Origin: Streptomyces cadmiisoli
GTDB taxonomy: Bacteria > Actinomycetota > Actinomycetes > Streptomycetales > Streptomycetaceae
Length of the DNA: 64,000 bases
Direction: 5' to 3'
Assembly: GCF_003261055.1 (NCBI RefSeq)
Contig: NZ_CP030073.1
Span: 2,542,001-2,606,000 of the forward strand
This document shows, one piece after another, positions 7,795 to 15,115 of the stretch. Within the stretch, counting starts at the first letter, position 1. Each line of letters opens with the position of its first letter. The notes below the pieces were generated by a model, which worked only from the letters and a program-made list of their open reading frames with translations, had not been told where the DNA came from and searched no databases. Position numbers and translations under genes: made by a program.

Positions 7795-9251
7795 TCCGCC
7801 GGCTGCGGCGGACGTACCGGCGGCTGCGCCTGGGCACCCGGCTGGCGCTCGGGCTGGGCGCGCTGTCGCTGGTGGTGTTCGCGGTGGTGGGCACCGCCCT
7901 GACGACGTACATGCGCGACTACCTGTCCGCCCAGCTCAACGAGCAGCTGACACTGGGTCAGCTCGCCCAGTCCAAGAGCATCGCCGACCACGGCACGCTC
8001 CAGGGGAAGAAGTACTACCGCTGGTACTACGCCGTGTACGACGTGTCGGCGGGCACGCCGCTGCTGCGCAGGCCCGAGGATCCCGCCGATGTGCCGGAGG
8101 ACCTCGCCGAGTTCACCGCGCTGGCCCGGGCCCAGACCTCCTCGGACACGGAGCTGCTGAGCACCGGGCACCTCACCGGCAAGGGCACCTACCGGCTGCG
8201 TGCCTGCGAGGTGGAACCCGGGGTGGTCCTGGTGAGCGCCGCGCCGATGGACGCCATCGAGGACACCGTGAGCCAGCTGATCACGATCCAGGTCGTGACG
8301 TTCGCGCTCGCGCTGGCCGCGCTCGTCGTCTTCGGACGGAAGATGCTGCGGCGCGGGCTGAAGCCGCTGAGCGACATGGCGCACACCGCGCACGGCATCG
8401 CCTCGCACGATCTGACCGAGCCGGCGGCGCGGCTGCCGCTGCGGGCCGACGGGCCGGGCGGCGGGCCGGAGGTCGAGGAACTGCGCACCGCGTTCAACAC
8501 GATGCTGGAACACATCGACGACTCCCTCGCCGAGCGGGCCCGTGCCGAACAGCGGCTGCGCCGGTTCGTCGCGGACGCCTCGCACGAGCTGCGGACCCCT
8601 TTGATGTCCGTACGGGGGTACGCGGACCTGTTCCAGTACGCGGCCGCCAACGCGCCCGGGGAACGCGACGGGCATCTGGCACGGCTGCGGGCCGAGGCCG
8701 CCCGGATGGGCTTCCTGCTGGACGACCTGCTGCTGCTCGCACGGCTCGACGCGGCCGAGGTGGAGGCCCCGCTGCGGCTCGCCGAGGCCGACCTGGTGGA
8801 ACTGGTCGCGCAGGCGGCCGACGCCTTCCGCGCCGCCCACCGGGACCATCCGCTGAAGGTGTCGACGCCGGACCGCCCCGTGCGGCTGCGGATGGACGCG
8901 CAGCGGATCCGTCAGGTGCTGGACAACCTGCTCACCAACGCCGCCGTGCACACCCCGGCCGGGACGGAGGTGTGCGTGGGGGCCGCCGTGACCGACGGCA
9001 CGGCGCTGGTGCGGGTCACCGATCGCGGACCGGGCATACCGGCCGCCGACCGGGAGCGGGTCTTCGACCGCTTCTACCGCGTCGACAAGGCCCGCAGCCG
9101 TGACCGCGGCGGCAGCGGGCTCGGACTGTCGGTGGCGGGTTCACTGGTCCGGGCCCACGGCGGCACGGTCGAACTGACCGGCGAACCGAGCGGGACGGTG
9201 TTCACCGTACGACTCCCGATGCGGGCGGCCGAGGCGCCGGAGGCGCAGTGA
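7791..9251 (+). CDS. Membrane sensor histidine kinase
   Basis: A 486-residue kinase. Transmembrane helices lie at about 17-40 and 162-185, flanking an extracytoplasmic sensor of about 120 residues. A HAMP linker follows, then a DHp domain with phosphoaccepting H265 in DASHELRTPL. The HATPase domain carries the N box DNLLTNAAVH, G1 VTDRGPGIP, F box DRFYRVDKARS and G2 GGSGLGLSV. The start GTG overlaps the response-regulator stop (GTGA). The sensor contains Tyr/Trp-rich KKYYRWYYAVYD, but I cannot name a ligand. Confidence 0.93.
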   Translation: MIRRLRRTYRRLRLGTRLALGLGALSLVVFAVVGTALTTYMRDYLSAQLNEQLTLGQLAQSKSIADHGTLQGKKYYRWYYAVYDVSAGTPLLRRPEDPADVPEDLAEFTALARAQTSSDTELLSTGHLTGKGTYRLRACEVEPGVVLVSAAPMDAIEDTVSQLITIQVVTFALALAALVVFGRKMLRRGLKPLSDMAHTAHGIASHDLTEPAARLPLRADGPGGGPEVEELRTAFNTMLEHIDDSLAERARAEQRLRRFVADASHELRTPLMSVRGYADLFQYAAANAPGERDGHLARLRAEAARMGFLLDDLLLLARLDAAEVEAPLRLAEADLVELVAQAADAFRAAHRDHPLKVSTPDRPVRLRMDAQRIRQVLDNLLTNAAVHTPAGTEVCVGAAVTDGTALVRVTDRGPGIPAADRERVFDRFYRVDKARSRDRGGSGLGLSVAGSLVRAHGGTVELTGEPSGTVFTVRLPMRAAEAPEAQ

Positions 9252-9351
9252 CGGCGGGGGGTGCGGTGCGGGAGCGGTGGTGCCGTCACCCCGGCGGCAC
9301 CCCCTGGCGTCGGCGTACCCCGGCGACGGCGCGCGGTGCGCGTACGGCGGC

Positions 9352-10053
9352 TCACGGAGCGGGGCCGGAAGCCTCGTCGGCCTGTGGCGGGCGGTCTCGC
9401 AGGCGTGCCGCCAGGACCGCCACGTCGTCCTCCGCGTTCCGGGCGTCGAGACGGGCGAGGACGCTGTCCAGGATGCCCTCGACACCGTCCGCCGCGTCGA
9501 AGCGGAGCCTGGCGAGGCGGTCCAGGGACTCGTCGATGTCCTCGCCGCGGTGCTCGACGAGCCCGTCCGTGAACAGCATCAGGGTCTGACTCGCGTCCAG
9601 CCGGTACGTGGCCGGTTCGTAGCCGCCGAAGCCGGTGCCCAGCGGCGGGCCGACCGGCACCGGGAGCAGGGAGGTCTCCCCGTGCGCGTCGATCACGGCC
9701 GGCGGCAGGTGGCCGGCGCCCGCCACCGTGACCTGTCCGCGGTTCGGGTCGACGCGGGCGATCAGGCAGGTGGCGGGCCGCCGGTCGGGTTCGTGGGCGG
9801 CGATGTCGTCGAGCTGGCGCAGCACCCGGTGCGGCGGCAGGTCGGCGGAGGCGATGTAGCGCAGGGCCGAACGGTAGGCGGTCATGTCGACGGCCGCCTC
9901 CAGGCTGTGCCCCATCACGTCCCCGACGACGAGCAGCGTCCGCCCGAAGTGCAGCCGGACGGTCTCGCACCAGTCACCGCCGACCAGGGCGCGCTGCCCG
10001 TCCCGGAACCCGCCGGACCGGGCCGAACGCCGTCCGGGGCGGGACGCGTCCAT
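9352..10053 (-). CDS. Short SpoIIE/PP2C-type phosphatase
   Basis: A 233-residue protein made only of a SpoIIE-type PPM phosphatase core. The metal-binding motifs are present: GGDWCE near residue 25, GDVMGHSLEAA, LFTDGLVEHRG and EDDVAVLAARL. The domain normally begins some 30 residues earlier (LLP...GLEVAARY), and that part is missing here, as are any sensor (PAS/GAF) domains. The start is set at ATG 10053; upstream sequence in frame is not phosphatase-like. It may be a minimal anti-anti-sigma factor phosphatase or a 5'-eroded remnant. It is convergent with the kinase gene and divergent from uppP. Confidence 0.8.
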   Translation of the reverse strand: MDASRPGRRSARSGGFRDGQRALVGGDWCETVRLHFGRTLLVVGDVMGHSLEAAVDMTAYRSALRYIASADLPPHRVLRQLDDIAAHEPDRRPATCLIARVDPNRGQVTVAGAGHLPPAVIDAHGETSLLPVPVGPPLGTGFGGYEPATYRLDASQTLMLFTDGLVEHRGEDIDESLDRLARLRFDAADGVEGILDSVLARLDARNAEDDVAVLAARLRDRPPQADEASGPAP

Positions 10054-10202
10054 TCTCTTGCCCAATTCCCACCTCCGGCCGGACTTCCTGGATTCGGTGA
10101 GATCCGGTGAGAATTTCACCGGTCCACGACCGGCGGTCCGATGAATCCTCGGCAATTCCCGAGTCGAACTCGGGCCCGGGGAAAAGCAGCTGGTTATGCT
10201 GT

Positions 10203-10271
10203 CGCTTCCTTCACGGACATCGGATCCTTACCGACAGCGGATCCTCAGGAACAGCGAATCCTTCACGGACA
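10203..10271. repeat. Four imperfect 17-bp tandem units upstream of uppP
   Basis: Units begin at 10203, 10221, 10238 and 10255 and share the core CG(G/A)ATCCTT or a close variant. The first and last are most alike, both containing TCCTTCACGGACATCG (10207-10222 and 10259-10274). They end about 25 bases before the uppP start codon, in the presumed promoter or leader. Confidence 0.65.
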
Positions 10272-10297
10272 TCGAAATACAGGGTGGCCAGAACCCC

Positions 10298-11164
10298 ATG
10301 AGCTGGTTCGAATCCATCGTCCTCGGTCTGGTCCAGGGCCTGACCGAGTTCCTGCCCATCTCCTCCAGCGCCCATCTGCGGCTCGTGGCGGCCTTCTCGG
10401 GCTGGCCGGATCCGGGCGCGGCCTTCACGGCGATCACGCAGATCGGCACGGAGACGGCCGTGCTCATCTACTTCCGGGCGGACATCGGCCGCATTCTCGC
10501 CGCCTGGTCCCGTTCCCTGGTGGACCGGGAGTCACGCCGGGACCAGGACGCCCGGATGGGCTGGATGCTGGTGATCGGCTCCATTCCCATCGGTGTGCTC
10601 GGCCTGGCGTTCGACGACCAGATCGAGGGCCCCTTCCGGGATCTGCGCCTGACGGCCGCGATGCTCATCGGCATGGGCCTCGTCCTCGGGGTCGCCGACC
10701 GCCTCGCCGCCCGGACGGAGGCCGGTGCCACGTCCGTCCCGGGCAAGTCGCTGCGCGACCTCACCGTCAAGGACGGCCTGGTCTACGGCCTGTGCCAGGC
10801 GATGGCGCTCATCCCCGGCGTCTCCCGTTCGGGCGCCACCACCAGCGGCGGCCTCTTCATGGGCTACACGCGCGCGGCCGCCGCCCGGTACTGCTTCCTG
10901 CTCGCCGTCCCGGCCGTGCTCGCCTCCGGGCTGTTCGAGCTGCGGCACGCCGGCCAGGGCGGCCGAACCTCGTGGGGTCCCACGCTGCTGGCCACCCTCA
11001 TCGCGTTCGCCGTCGGCTACGCGGTGATCTCCTGGTTCATGAAGTTCATCGAGACCAGGAGTTTCATGCCGTTCGTGCACTACCGCGTCGCCCTCGGCCT
11101 GGTGATCATCACCCTGGTGACCTCCGGCGTGATCAGCCCGCACGCGGCCGGGTCAGCCGGCTGA
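10298..11164 (+). CDS. uppP: Undecaprenyl-diphosphatase
   Basis: An integral membrane phosphatase (BacA/UppP) of 288 residues. It recycles undecaprenyl pyrophosphate to the monophosphate carrier for peptidoglycan and other wall polymers and can confer bacitracin resistance. Signature motifs are E17 in LTEFLPISSSAH (catalytic Glu and His26) and PGVSRSGATTSGG with the phosphate-binding Arg. The start ATG gives the family N-terminus MSWFESIVLGLVQG and has GGGTGG about 12 bases upstream. A hairpin separates it from the convergent msrB gene. Confidence 0.95.
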   Translation: MSWFESIVLGLVQGLTEFLPISSSAHLRLVAAFSGWPDPGAAFTAITQIGTETAVLIYFRADIGRILAAWSRSLVDRESRRDQDARMGWMLVIGSIPIGVLGLAFDDQIEGPFRDLRLTAAMLIGMGLVLGVADRLAARTEAGATSVPGKSLRDLTVKDGLVYGLCQAMALIPGVSRSGATTSGGLFMGYTRAAAARYCFLLAVPAVLASGLFELRHAGQGGRTSWGPTLLATLIAFAVGYAVISWFMKFIETRSFMPFVHYRVALGLVIITLVTSGVISPHAAGSAG

Positions 11165-11193
11165 CACCGGCCCGGGGACACCCCGGACCGGTG
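11165..11193. terminator. Bidirectional hairpin between uppP and msrB
   Basis: Arms CACCGG-C-CCGGGG and CCCCGG-A-CCGGTG pair with one mismatch around the loop ACA. It lies directly after the uppP stop and before the convergent msrB stop. Confidence 0.7.
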
Positions 11194-11205
11194 CGACCGG
11201 CGCCG

Positions 11206-11613
11206 TCACTCCCCTTCGGGCTGAAGCCTCAGGGAGATCGAGTTGATGCAGTACCGCTGGTCGGTGGGGGTGGGATACCCCTCACCGTCGAAGACGTGCC
11301 CGAGGTGCGACCCGCACCGCGCGCAGAGCACCTCCGTGCGGACCATCCCGTGCGAGCGGTCCGAGACCAGTTCCACCGCGTCGGTGTCCTTCGGGTCGAA
11401 GAAGGACGGCCAGCCGCAGTGCGAGTCGAACTTGGTCTCCGAGGTGAACAGATCGGCCCCGCAGGCCCGGCAGGAATAGACACCCTCGGTCTTGGTGTCG
11501 GTGTACTCACCGGTGAACGCGGGCTCGGTGGCGGCCTGGCGCAGCACGGCGTATTCGGCCGGGCTGAGCTCCGCGCGCCACTGCTCGTCCGGCTTTTCGA
11601 CGTCGTACGACAT
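11206..11613 (-). CDS. msrB: Peptide-methionine (R)-S-oxide reductase
   Basis: A 135-residue MsrB that repairs methionine-R-sulfoxide in proteins. Four structural zinc cysteines are in SCRACGADLF and LCARCGSHLGH, substrate residues in HCGWPSF, and the catalytic cysteine in RYCINS near the C-terminus. The ATG at 11613 is chosen because GTGAGGTG, part of the murC stop region, lies about 10 bases upstream; a GTG four codons earlier is possible. It follows murC by 13 bases and is probably co-transcribed with it. Confidence 0.95.
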   Translation of the reverse strand: MSYDVEKPDEQWRAELSPAEYAVLRQAATEPAFTGEYTDTKTEGVYSCRACGADLFTSETKFDSHCGWPSFFDPKDTDAVELVSDRSHGMVRTEVLCARCGSHLGHVFDGEGYPTPTDQRYCINSISLRLQPEGE

Positions 11614-11626
11614 GTGCGACAGCACC

Positions 11627-13015
11627 TCACTTCATCAGGCGGTCCAAAATGAGCGGGCCGAGGTCGGTGACATCGCCCGCGCCCATGGTGAGAACCAGAT
11701 CGCCACCCCTGGCCATTCCCGCGACCACCTCGGGGACCTCCGCCTTGTCGTGGACCGGCGTCACGTCGGCACCGGCGGCGCGCGCCGCGTCGATGATCAG
11801 CTCGCTGGTCACGCCGGGGATCGGGTCCTCACGGGCCGGGTAGATGTCCAGGACCACGGAGGCGTCCGCCAGGGCCAGCGCCTCACCCATCTCCTTGCCG
11901 AGCTCCTGCGTGCGGGAGAACAGGTGCGGCTGGAAGACGACGAGGATGCGCGCGTCGTCCGCCGCCGCCCGCATCGCCTCCAGGTCGGCCGTCATCTCGG
12001 TCGGGTGGTGGGCGTAGGAGTCGATCACCTGGACCCCGGCCGCCTCGCCCTTGAGCTGCAGCCGCCGCTTCACTCCCGTGTACGCCGCCAGCGCCGGGGC
12101 CAGCTCCGCGGCCGGTACGCCGAGCGCGGCGCCCGCGGCGAGCGCCGCGACCGCGTTGTGGGCGTAGTGACGGCCCGGCACGGAGACGGTGAAGGTGATC
12201 CGCTCGCCGTCCAGCAGGACGGTGACCTCGCTCCTGAGCCCCTGCGGCACGACCGACAGGACGCGCACGTCGGCGTCGTCCGCCTCGCCGTACGTCACCG
12301 TCCGCACCTTCGTGCCCAGCCGCCGCGTCAGCTCCCGCGCGCCCTCGTGGTCCGCCGAGATCACCAGCGTCCCGCCGGGCACGATCCGGTCGGCGAAGGT
12401 CTCGAAGGACTCGTGGATCTCCTCCATCGACGCGTAGTTGGCGTGGTGGTCGAGCTCGACGTTGAGGACGATCGCCACCTCGGGCGCGTACTTGTGGAAG
12501 CTGCGGTCGCTCTCGTCCGCCTCTGCCACGAAGATCTCGCCGTCGCCGTGCAGCGCGTTGGAACCGGGGGCGTCGAGGTCGCCGCCGATCGCGTACGACG
12601 GGTACAGACCCAGTTCGGACAGGGAGACCGCCAGCATGGAGGTGGTCGTCGTCTTGCCGTGCGTGCCGGCCACCGCGATCGGGCGCAGGCCGTCCATCAG
12701 GGCCGCGAGCGCGTCGGAGCGGTGGACCACCGGGATGCCCAGTTCCGCGGCCCGGGTCAGCTCCGGGTTGTCGGCGCGGATCGCCGAGGACACCACGACA
12801 CAACTGGCGTCGTCCGCGAGGTGCTCCGCCGCGTGCCCGATGTGCACGGTCGCGCCCAGCGCGCGCAGCGCCTCGGCGGTGGCGGACTCCTTCGCGTCGC
12901 TGCCGGCGACCTCGGCACCGCGCTGCGCGAGGATCTTCGCGATCCCCGACATCCCGGCGCCGCCGATGCCGATGAAGTGCGGTCGGTCCATGGCGTCAGG
13001 AAGGCCGGGTGCCAT
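11627..13015 (-). CDS. murC: UDP-N-acetylmuramate--L-alanine ligase
   Basis: MurC adds L-alanine to UDP-MurNAc, the first step of the peptidoglycan stem peptide. The 462-residue protein has the Rossmann N-terminal motif IGIGGAGMSG (about 14-23), the ATP loop AGTHGKTTTT (near 114-123), the central domain with EADESDRSF and NVELDHHA, and the C-terminal domain with DSYAHHPTEM. The ATG has GGGGAG about 8 bases upstream. The gene lies outside any mur/fts division cluster, next to msrB and close to uppP. Its upstream flank is the repeat-containing gap at 13.0-13.4 kb. Confidence 0.96.
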   Translation of the reverse strand: MAPGLPDAMDRPHFIGIGGAGMSGIAKILAQRGAEVAGSDAKESATAEALRALGATVHIGHAAEHLADDASCVVVSSAIRADNPELTRAAELGIPVVHRSDALAALMDGLRPIAVAGTHGKTTTTSMLAVSLSELGLYPSYAIGGDLDAPGSNALHGDGEIFVAEADESDRSFHKYAPEVAIVLNVELDHHANYASMEEIHESFETFADRIVPGGTLVISADHEGARELTRRLGTKVRTVTYGEADDADVRVLSVVPQGLRSEVTVLLDGERITFTVSVPGRHYAHNAVAALAAGAALGVPAAELAPALAAYTGVKRRLQLKGEAAGVQVIDSYAHHPTEMTADLEAMRAAADDARILVVFQPHLFSRTQELGKEMGEALALADASVVLDIYPAREDPIPGVTSELIIDAARAAGADVTPVHDKAEVPEVVAGMARGGDLVLTMGAGDVTDLGPLILDRLMK

Positions 13016-13200
13016 GCGTCTATCTCCCCAAGATCCGGTACGACGGTGAGCGCGCTCCTCGGGCGGACCGCGTCCCCACCTTATTGCGTGCGCGGGCCGT
13101 CACCTCGCAAGGGACGCCGGCAGCCGGGAGGCACGCGGACGCGCGTGTACCCGTGCGGACCAGGCCGCACAGGGGCGGTACCGGTCCGTGCCGGGCCTTG

Positions 13201-13402
13201 CTGGTGCCGCGTCGGGCAACGTTTGCCGGTCGAGGAGCGGCGTCCGGTGCGTGCTCTCGGCGTGCCGGCCGTGAGTCCTCGTACTGGATGTACTCGGGCT
13301 CTCGGCCGGTGCGGCGAGTGGGGGCACCTCCCACGCCTTTCAGGCAGTGGGGGAGCGTGCCGGGCGTCGCGACGGGGCGAACGTTGCCTGACGCGGCACT
13401 AG
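13201..13402. repeat. Palindromic MITE-like element, copy 1 (with nested insert)
   Basis: A non-coding element of about 200 bp whose two halves are near-complementary over its whole length. The left end reads CTGGTGCCGCGTCGGGCAAC and the reverse complement of the right end reads CTAGTGCCGCGTCAGGCAAC. The centre is around GTACTGGATGTAC. Compared with copy 2 it carries about 33 extra bases (13319-13353) holding a smaller hairpin (CTCCCAC/GTGGGGGAG). A 10-bp direct repeat GGCCTTGCTG flanks it (13194-13203 and 13402-13411), consistent with a target-site duplication. Its right end supplies the TAG stop of the adjoining gene. Confidence 0.8.
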
Positions 13403-13872
13403 GCCTTGCTGTGCGAGAACAGCTTCAGGACCGGCACCCCCACCTTGTGCCGGGCCCGCGAGGCCCAGTCGCGGTGGAAGAACTCCTCCACGTAGTGCGG
13501 GTCGGTCAGCACGATCACCTCGTCGGCGCCGGTCTCCTCGACCATGCCCTTGAGCGCGTCGAGCGGGTGGTCCTCGATCAGCCGCCCGTCCGCCGTGCTG
13601 CCCGAGGCCCGCAGGCCCTGGAGGGACACGTCGAGCGCCCGCTGCCCCTCGCTCCGGGCCTCCTCCCCCTCCGGGGTCCGCCCCTCGCGCGCCGCCTCGT
13701 CGAGTTCGCCGAGGGCGAGGTCGTCGATGGCGCGCAGCAACCGGTCCGCCTGATCGCCGCGGGGCTGGAGCAGCACATGGAAGTCGACCGGCTCGTCACC
13801 GTGCAAGGTGGTGACGAACTCCACGTCGGCGGACGTCAGGGCTTTCTCGATCATCAAAACGCTAGTGAACAC
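13399..13872 (-). CDS. Conserved hypothetical protein, USP-like
   Basis: A protein of 157 residues from GTG 13872; GGAGGAG lies 13 bases upstream, and ATG 13854 is the alternative start. The visible pattern is MIEKALTSADVEFVTTLHG, an acidic helical middle, then a Rossmann-like end with DEVIVLTDPHYVEEFFHRDW and VGVPVLKLFSH. This resembles the nucleotide-binding half of universal stress proteins, but I cannot assign a function. The stop codon TAG is formed by the end of the repeat element. Without the element the frame would continue into sequence now lying beyond it, so the C-terminus may have been changed by insertion. Confidence 0.75.
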   Translation of the reverse strand: MFTSVLMIEKALTSADVEFVTTLHGDEPVDFHVLLQPRGDQADRLLRAIDDLALGELDEAAREGRTPEGEEARSEGQRALDVSLQGLRASGSTADGRLIEDHPLDALKGMVEETGADEVIVLTDPHYVEEFFHRDWASRARHKVGVPVLKLFSHSKA

Positions 13873-14026
13873 CAGGCGCCCCAATCTCCTCCGGGGCCCG
13901 CGAGACCCCTGTCCTCCGTGGCCCGTGCCAGGCCCTGCGGAAACCATCCTGCCCCGTGATCGCACGGGTACTGCGAGTCTTAGTGTGCCCGGCGAAAGCT
14001 AAACGGAACGGCATATTCCACCGATC

Positions 14027-14794
14027 TCAGGACCGACCGTGGCGAGCGAACAGAAAACCGTCCTCCTCCAGCAGGGACACCAGAGCCAAACGCTGCGGGA
14101 CCGCTACCGACGGCCCACCGGTGATGCGCTGCGCGTCGCCCGCGGCAAGCATCGGGGAGATCGTCAGACACAGCTCGTCCAGCACCCCGGCCGCCACGAA
14201 CTGGCCCAGCAGTCGCGGACCTCCCTCGGTCAGCAGCCGCGTGTGGCCCAGCTCGGCCAGGGCCCGTACGGCACGGGCGGGCTCCACGCCCACCCCGTCA
14301 CCGGCGATCAGCACCCGGGCGCCCGCCTTCTCGGCCGCCGCGATCCGGTCCGCAGGCGCCGCGGCGCCGGTGAGGATCAGGGTCGGGGTCAGCGGCGAGG
14401 TGAACAGCGGCAGTGCGAAGTCCAGGTCCAGACGGGCGCTGACGACCGCGATCGCGGGCGCGGGCGGCTGTCCGGCGGCCGCGCGCAGGTCCTCGAACCC
14501 GGCACGCGCGCGTGCCGGGCGGTAACCCTCCTGGCGGACCGTTTCAGCACCGACCACGACGACATCCGCCAGCGCCCGCAGCGTGCCGAAGATCCGCATG
14601 TCGGTGGCGTTGGAGATGGGCTGCGAGCGGCCCTCGTGCTGGGCGGCGCCGTCGAGCGTGGTCACCATGTTGCCCCGCAGCCAGGCCCCCGACTCCCCGG
14701 GGCGGGGTTCGGGATGGGCGTAGGCCGCGGCCAGCTCGGCAAGGCTCCACTCGCGGTCGTCCGTCTCGGCGGTCACAGGGAACAGGCGTCGCAT
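14027..14794 (-). CDS. Pyrimidine reductase family protein (RibD C-terminal domain)
   Basis: A 255-residue protein containing one RibD_C/dihydrofolate-reductase-like domain. Motifs include NMVTTLDGAAQHEGRS near the N-terminus, DVVVVGAETVRQEGY, and LLTEGGPRLLGQFVAAGVLDEL. RibD reductases reduce the riboflavin precursor with NADPH, but this protein has no deaminase domain and is not in a rib operon, so its substrate is unknown. The start ATG at 14794 is followed by MRRLFPVTAE. It is divergent from zapE, separated from it by the second repeat copy. Confidence 0.85.
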   Translation of the reverse strand: MRRLFPVTAETDDREWSLAELAAAYAHPEPRPGESGAWLRGNMVTTLDGAAQHEGRSQPISNATDMRIFGTLRALADVVVVGAETVRQEGYRPARARAGFEDLRAAAGQPPAPAIAVVSARLDLDFALPLFTSPLTPTLILTGAAAPADRIAAAEKAGARVLIAGDGVGVEPARAVRALAELGHTRLLTEGGPRLLGQFVAAGVLDELCLTISPMLAAGDAQRITGGPSVAVPQRLALVSLLEEDGFLFARHGRS

Positions 14795-14935
14795 GCGGTG
14801 AGTGTTCCACGCGTGGCCGAAACCATCCGCCCCGGATACGGCCGACCGGGCTCCTCCCCCGCCGCTCGGCCGCTCGCGCGGTCTGCGTGACCCGTGACGA
14901 TCCGGCGGCACCGAAAACGGCCGCCCGGCGCGGCA

Positions 14936-15104
14936 CTGGTGCCGTGCCGGGCAACGTTTGCCCGTCAAGGAGCGGCGTCCGGTGCGTGCTCTCGGTGTGC
15001 CGGCCGGAAGTCCTCGTACCGGACGTACTCGGGCTCTCGGCCGGTGCGGCGAGAGGGCGTGCCGGGCGTCGCGACGGGGCGAACGTTGCCTGGCGCGGCA
15101 CTAG
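14936..15104. repeat. Palindromic MITE-like element, copy 2
   Basis: The second copy is about 169 bp, in the same orientation as copy 1 and without the nested insert. Its ends pair: CTGGTGCCGTGCCGGGCAAC on the left, and CTAGTGCCGCGCCAGGCAAC as the reverse complement of the right end. The centre is GTACCGGACGTAC. Inner segments such as GCGGCGTCCGG (left) and its counterpart GCGACGCCCGG (right, reversed) also pair, so a transcript could fold into one long hairpin. There is no obvious target-site duplication. Its right end abuts the TAGCAT -10-like hexamer of zapE. Confidence 0.8.
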
Positions 15105-15107
15105 CAT
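15102..15107 (+). promoter_or_regulatory. Probable -10 element of a leaderless zapE transcript
   Basis: TAGCAT ends 8 bases before the GTG of zapE, which has no ribosome binding site, so transcription may begin at the start codon. The hexamer overlaps the last bases (CTAG) of repeat copy 2. No clear -35 is seen. Confidence 0.5.
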
Positions 15108-15115
15108 GGGTAAGC

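Noticed and set aside
13020..13334. 104-codon minus-strand frame across repeat copy 1
   Set aside because: Its N-terminal half is a translation of the palindromic element. It may hold the former 3' part of the neighbouring gene, but it is not an independent gene.
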